This document shows, piece after piece, positions 60,155 through 64,000 of a stretch of 64,000 bases of DNA (the first letter of the stretch is position 1; every line of letters starts with the position of its first letter). The stretch is from Anarhynchus alexandrinus (taxonomy: Eukaryota; Chordata; Aves; Charadriiformes; Charadriidae): NCBI GenBank assembly GCA_008711295.1, contig VUYV01000020.1:63558-127557 (forward strand), in the 5' to 3' direction. The notes below the pieces were generated by a model. It did no database searches, was not told where the DNA came from, and saw nothing but the letters and a program-made list of their open reading frames with translations. Made by a program: the position numbers and the translations under genes.

Positions 60155-62080
60155 CGTACTGGTAGGAGTGGGAACGTACCCTCAGAGGTTTTTTTTATGG
60201 TTAAGTGAAATTCAGTTCTCAAAGTAGATCACGTAATTTTATCTTAGATTTATTATTAGAAATAACTATAATCTTAATTATCTTTATAATAATAAATAAC
60301 AGAGCTAAAATAGAATTATATAATAAATAATATATATGCCATTTGTTTGTATACTTACATATAGAATTTCTCTGGAGGCGCTGATAGGCTTTTCAGAAGT
60401 GTCAGTAGTGGCATTCAGTGTGGAATTACTCCTTTGGCTGCTGTTCTAGGTACACAATCTTTATTAGAAAGGGAAAAAATGACCTATAGATTATTCAAAT
60501 TCCCTTTGATTATATTTTTTTAATTTTTGGCTGATACTACTAACAGGAAAGATTGTAAATATTTATGCCCTTTGAAATTAAGTTAATCATGAGTTAAGGG
60601 TGCTGTTCAGTACCCTGACTGCTAAACTGTGGCAGGCGTAGGAACCCTGTAATGAGACCAGGTAATTAGTATGAACCCTTTGTAAATAGTTCTGCCGAGA
60701 TGTTTTAGAGGTTTAATATCAATCCTGTTCAAAAATTAGAAGTTAAGGAAATGTGTTCACATAAGCAATTACTGTTTTTTAAAATCCAAGAGAGGTAACG
60801 TACTCTATATTGAAGAACACCGATTCATGAGATTCTGCAACAGATGAAAGGCAACTTAAGACCACGAGAAATTTCATCCCTTTTTTTTTTTCTTCTTGTT
60901 CTATAGTCCTGGCAAGTTATTTCCTTTTCACAGTTTTTTAGCTTGGGATATAAGTTTGGATTCAAATACTGAATAAGAACTCTGTGATCCGTAAAAACAA
61001 ATTAAGTACAATAATACCACAAAGAAGATTCAGAGTGAAGACTGATGAATTCTCCAGACTCTTCATTCCCTAATTTTACTTTTATATTTCTCTAAGTCCC
61101 TGATACTTCTGATTCTGTAAACTCTGTACATTTCCCTAATTATTCTCTTAATGTGTAGATGATTAGAATAAATGCAGCTAAACATGGCTTTGACTTTTAA
61201 TTAGGAATTTGGTATTCTGAATAAATTCTGCAAGGGCTTTTCAGATTAATCTTTTCCAGTTTAGATCAGTCAGATGATAAATACAAAAATTTTAAATATG
61301 ATTGCATAAGTTCATCTGAATAGCATAAAACCCTGAAGCTTCTGTGATGTTTAATTATGAGAGGGACCTGGGTGTCATACCTTCATTTTAACTGTGTGTA
61401 TGACTGCTTCCTGGGGAATTGTACAACTGTTATCCCCCTTAAACTCTGATTCCCATCATAATGCCTGGCTGCTTAGTCCTCTGTGCGGTGTTAGTTCATA
61501 AAATAGAACTACAGACTGTTGTGTTAAAGCATAATAGTAGTAAAGTCTGTCAAATCAATCAAAAGCCCAAAAGGAGGACACGAGTTGCTACAAGACTGCT
61601 AAGATACCCAAATTTCTTCTTAGTTTTTGAAGGTATTATAATTGTTCTCCTTTTTGCAATATGTAATTAATAATTAACCTCTTGAGATCACACTGTTTAA
61701 TGTTAAAAGGTCCATTTCTTATTTAACAGTCTGATATATAAACTAATCTTTGTATTGTTTATTTCTGTGTAATTTATGTCTCCTATTCCTCTAGATTTTA
61801 AGCAACATGTTTTTCACTGAGGATTTTAGGTGGCAAAATATAGTTGCTTGCTTGCGTAGGTGGGACTTTCTAGAACTGTACTGAAAATGCAACAAGTATG
61901 CCCTTTTTAGCCATTTAGCCTGGTCCCTGTATCTGTAAATGGTAGTGTATTTCCTATGACTTTTTAATGGGGTACTATATTAAGATTGTGTGTCTTTTAG
62001 ATCCTAACTTACATAAAATTTTTGCCTGAGTGATTAACTGAATGACCACCAATTTTTTTTTGTTGTTTTTGTTGGTTAAG

Positions 62081-62381
62081 GTGAGCACTCCAGTGGTTAC
62101 GTCGACCACGCAGGAAAAGCAGAAGGACAGTGATCAGTTTGAGTGGGTTACCATTGAACAATCGGGGGAATTGGTGTATGAAGCACCAGAAACAATTGCT
62201 GCAGAACCTCCACCGATCAAGTCAACAGTTCAGACTATGTCTCCCATACCCGCGCATTCTTTGGCTGCCTTTGGTTTATTTCTTCGTCTCCCGGGCTATG
62301 CTGAGGTGCTGCTAAAAGAACGGAAACATGCTCAGTGTCTGTTGAGATTGGTGTTGGGAGTTACAGATGATGGTGAAGGAA
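62081..62381 (+). CDS. BIRC6: BIRC6 window exon 37
   Basis: 301 bases, window residues 2356-2455 plus one base: VSTPVVTSTTQEKQKDSDQF, EWVTIEQSGELVYEAPETIA, a Pro-rich linker (AEPPPIKSTVQTMSPIPAHS), then AAFGLFLRLPGYAEVLLKER, HAQCLLRLVLGVTDDGEG. The split Ser codon begins at the last base; the next exon (HILQSP in vertebrate BIRC6) is beyond the window. Acceptor ttttgttggttaag, donor gtatgt. Confidence 0.95.
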
Positions 62382-64000
62382 GTATGTGCTGCAATTACTA
62401 TGTTTCTTTGTAGACCACGGCTAGATCATTTTACTTAAAGTTATTTACGCTGTAATGCTTTTAGCAGGAAGTTAGAATTGATTTGTGCAGAACTGTGTTG
62501 CTAGCATCTTGGATAGTCTGTTGTCCCTAAATATTAAATTCTGTCCAGCAAAGTTTTGTCACAATCATCAGTATTCAAGTGTTCTCATCTAGATGTCAGA
62601 ATAATTGTAAAATAACTGCTGATAAAACTTACAATGACAGTGTCAAGATGAAAGTGCGTTCAGATAGAACAATCTGAGTAGCTGGGTATGCTCAACTAAT
62701 TCAGAAAACGTATAATTCTGCAACCAAATGCAGAATAATATGGATAGGAGCATAGCTACGGCAGATGTAGAATAAATTGTTGAATAATACCATTTTAGAA
62801 AAGGAGAGAAAGACCTAAAGATCATAGCGATCAAATTAGCTGAGCAGAAGCTCTACCTTAAGTGGTGTGGGGTGAGTTCAGAGGGAGAAATAGGGTATTT
62901 TTCGATGAATGAAAAGATGAGTTGAGAGACAATTTGTCGTCAGTATCTTTGCAACCAAACCTGAAATTCTGCATATAGTTCTAATATTTGTATTTTTGTG
63001 TTTTGAAAAACTGGAAGAGTGTATGTGAAAGATGTTTTAGTATTTTTAAGACATTTCCTTTCATTATGACTTTTGAAAAGAATGCTGCTTTTTCTATGCA
63101 GCAATCAACTGAAGTTAGTCTCTATTCAGCAGCATAGAGTGGTGGACAACGTGTATTTTGTAAGACCAACTGAGAGACAAAGAGTCTTGTTTACTCTTCC
63201 TTCTGTTTGTTTTTATTTCTCTTGTACTTAGGTGCAGGACAGTAGACAAGAATAAACTGGATAACAGAAATTCATTCTGGCTGCTTAGTCCCACCTAATT
63301 TGAGTAGTAATTAACTGATGGATATGCAGTCCCTCAGATTTTTGCTACTGGAAACAGTTTTGTATCTCTCTATTAAAAAAAAAAACAAACAAACACAAAA
63401 CAAAATAAAAAAAAACCAAACCCCAACTGAAACCCTTACAATTTGGGTTGCTTTCTTTCTTGTGTGTGTGCATCCACTATTGCTATTGGAATACAGTTCT
63501 GGAACATCTTTTTCCTGATAGGTAGGGGCTGCTTTAATTTTCAGCCTAAAATTATTCATCTCCAGTTTGTGCCCATTTATCATTGTGCCAGCATTGTTCC
63601 TCATCGTAAATAGCTCTTCTTTCTCTGATGCATTTGTTGACAGGAATTGTATTCCCTCTTAGCCTTTGTTTTTGCTGGACTAAACAGTCAATTTCTCCCT
63701 TCCCTAAGCCAAATGTCTGAATTCAACTCTTTACCAAATGTGGCATTAGTTGTACACAGTAGTCCACATTAGTTCTCTGTATAAAGCATTAATAATTTTG
63801 TTTTCTGTTGGAAATGCATCTTTTCCTATACCTCTTTACTTTCTCGCATAACGTGAAGAGCTGAAATTATAAATCCATGACTTAGAGATTAAACATGGAT
63901 TCAGTTGTCTGCATAAATAACTCATGGACAAATTTTTAGATTTTCTCTTTTTTTGTCTCTTTGTCATTTGGCTATACCTGCAGTTCTGGAAGTTTATCAC
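62382..64000 (+). other. BIRC6: Start of intron 37 (incomplete)
   Basis: AT-rich intronic sequence with an A/C-rich tract at 63375-63428. No BIRC6 exon could be found here. An acceptor-like site at 63230-63231 (ttctcttgtacttag) is discussed under findings. Confidence 0.8.
63375..63428 (+). repeat. A/C-rich low-complexity tract
   Basis: A run of A interspersed with C (acaaacaaacacaaaacaaa) after tctattaaaa, in intron 37. Confidence 0.75.

Larger units (their letters stand above)
58039..60170 (-). mobile_element. CR1 LINE, 2.1 kb, antisense, internally deleted (intron 36)
   Basis: A long CR1 copy whose 3' end is at 58039 (catagaatggtttaggttgg, read in reverse) and whose 5' end lies near 60170. 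It still shows ORF2 blocks on the minus strand: the endonuclease start (59852-60154, YANTHSMGNEQEELE and GITETWWDG), a middle block (59609-59809, VGICYRPPDQED), MGDFNHP and LDLVLTN (59422-59622), the reverse transcriptase (58637-59356) and the C-terminal part (58160-58603). ORF1 and the 5' UTR are absent. After LDLVLTN the sequence jumps straight to the pre-RT segment, so the end of the endonuclease and the linker are deleted. Frame changes between blocks make it non-functional. Confidence 0.95.
1..64000 (+). other. BIRC6: BIRC6 gene, internal part (37 coding exons)
   Basis: The exons spell out, in order, the middle half of BIRC6/Apollon/BRUCE. In the known family this is a membrane-associated giant IAP of the trans-Golgi and endosomal system. 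It inhibits caspases, binds SMAC and HtrA2, and with the E1 enzyme UBA6 ubiquitinates caspases and LC3. The recognition rests on near-identity of many exons to the vertebrate protein as I remember it. What is seen: 37 exons, 7366 coding bases, all junctions phase-consistent, no stops, 36 complete introns (35 GT-AG and one GC-AG). Introns run from 187 to 6337 bases. The BIR and UBC domains are not in the window. An intact frame of 2455 codons argues for a functional gene rather than a pseudogene. Confidence 0.97.

Noticed and set aside
1..64000. tRNA, rRNA or bacterial-type operons
   Set aside because: No tRNA-like A/B boxes or rRNA segments were noticed on either strand, and coding sequence is split by introns throughout.

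Overview
The window is vertebrate, almost certainly avian, nuclear DNA. It has AT-rich introns, canonical GT-AG exon boundaries and a compact intron load. Its interspersed repeats are CR1-type LINEs, the dominant bird and reptile retroposon, plus one degenerate bird-type LTR. No bacterial, phage, plasmid or CRISPR-like structure is present.

One gene fills the window on the + strand: the middle-to-late part of BIRC6 (also called Apollon or BRUCE), the giant inhibitor-of-apoptosis protein that also carries an E2 ubiquitin-conjugating domain. I could place 37 consecutive coding exons, from 135 to 62381. Every junction keeps phase and no stop or frameshift occurs. Together they give 7366 coding bases, or 2455 codons plus the first base of the next, about half of the roughly 4.85-kilo-residue protein. 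The first exon (BIR domain upstream) and the last exons (UBC catalytic domain downstream) lie outside the window. 'Window residue' below means a residue number counted from the first codon in the window.

Layout: 1-4830 (exons 1-6) carries a beta-sandwich module and the start of a helical-repeat scaffold, with an LTR relic in intron 5. Positions 4831-19655 (exons 7-18) carry helical scaffold, a coiled-coil-like stretch and acidic linkers, with three sense CR1 3' fragments in introns. Positions 19656-25992 are a 6.3-kb intron with no repeat I recognise. Positions 25993-45247 (exons 19-31) carry more scaffold, a second beta-sandwich encoded by a CpG-dense exon, and the two largest exons (21 and 30). 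Positions 45248-62381 (exons 32-37) are sparse exons that appear to build a ubiquitin-like module interrupted by a charged insert, with a 2.1-kb antisense CR1 in the last complete intron. Positions 62382-64000 lie inside the next intron.

I found no new multi-gene system. The most notable points are a GC-AG intron directly upstream of a frame-neutral, highly charged exon 33 that has a 12-G run 50 bases beyond its donor; a CpG-dense exon in AT-rich surroundings; a consensus-matching CTCF-like site; and an internally deleted antisense CR1.
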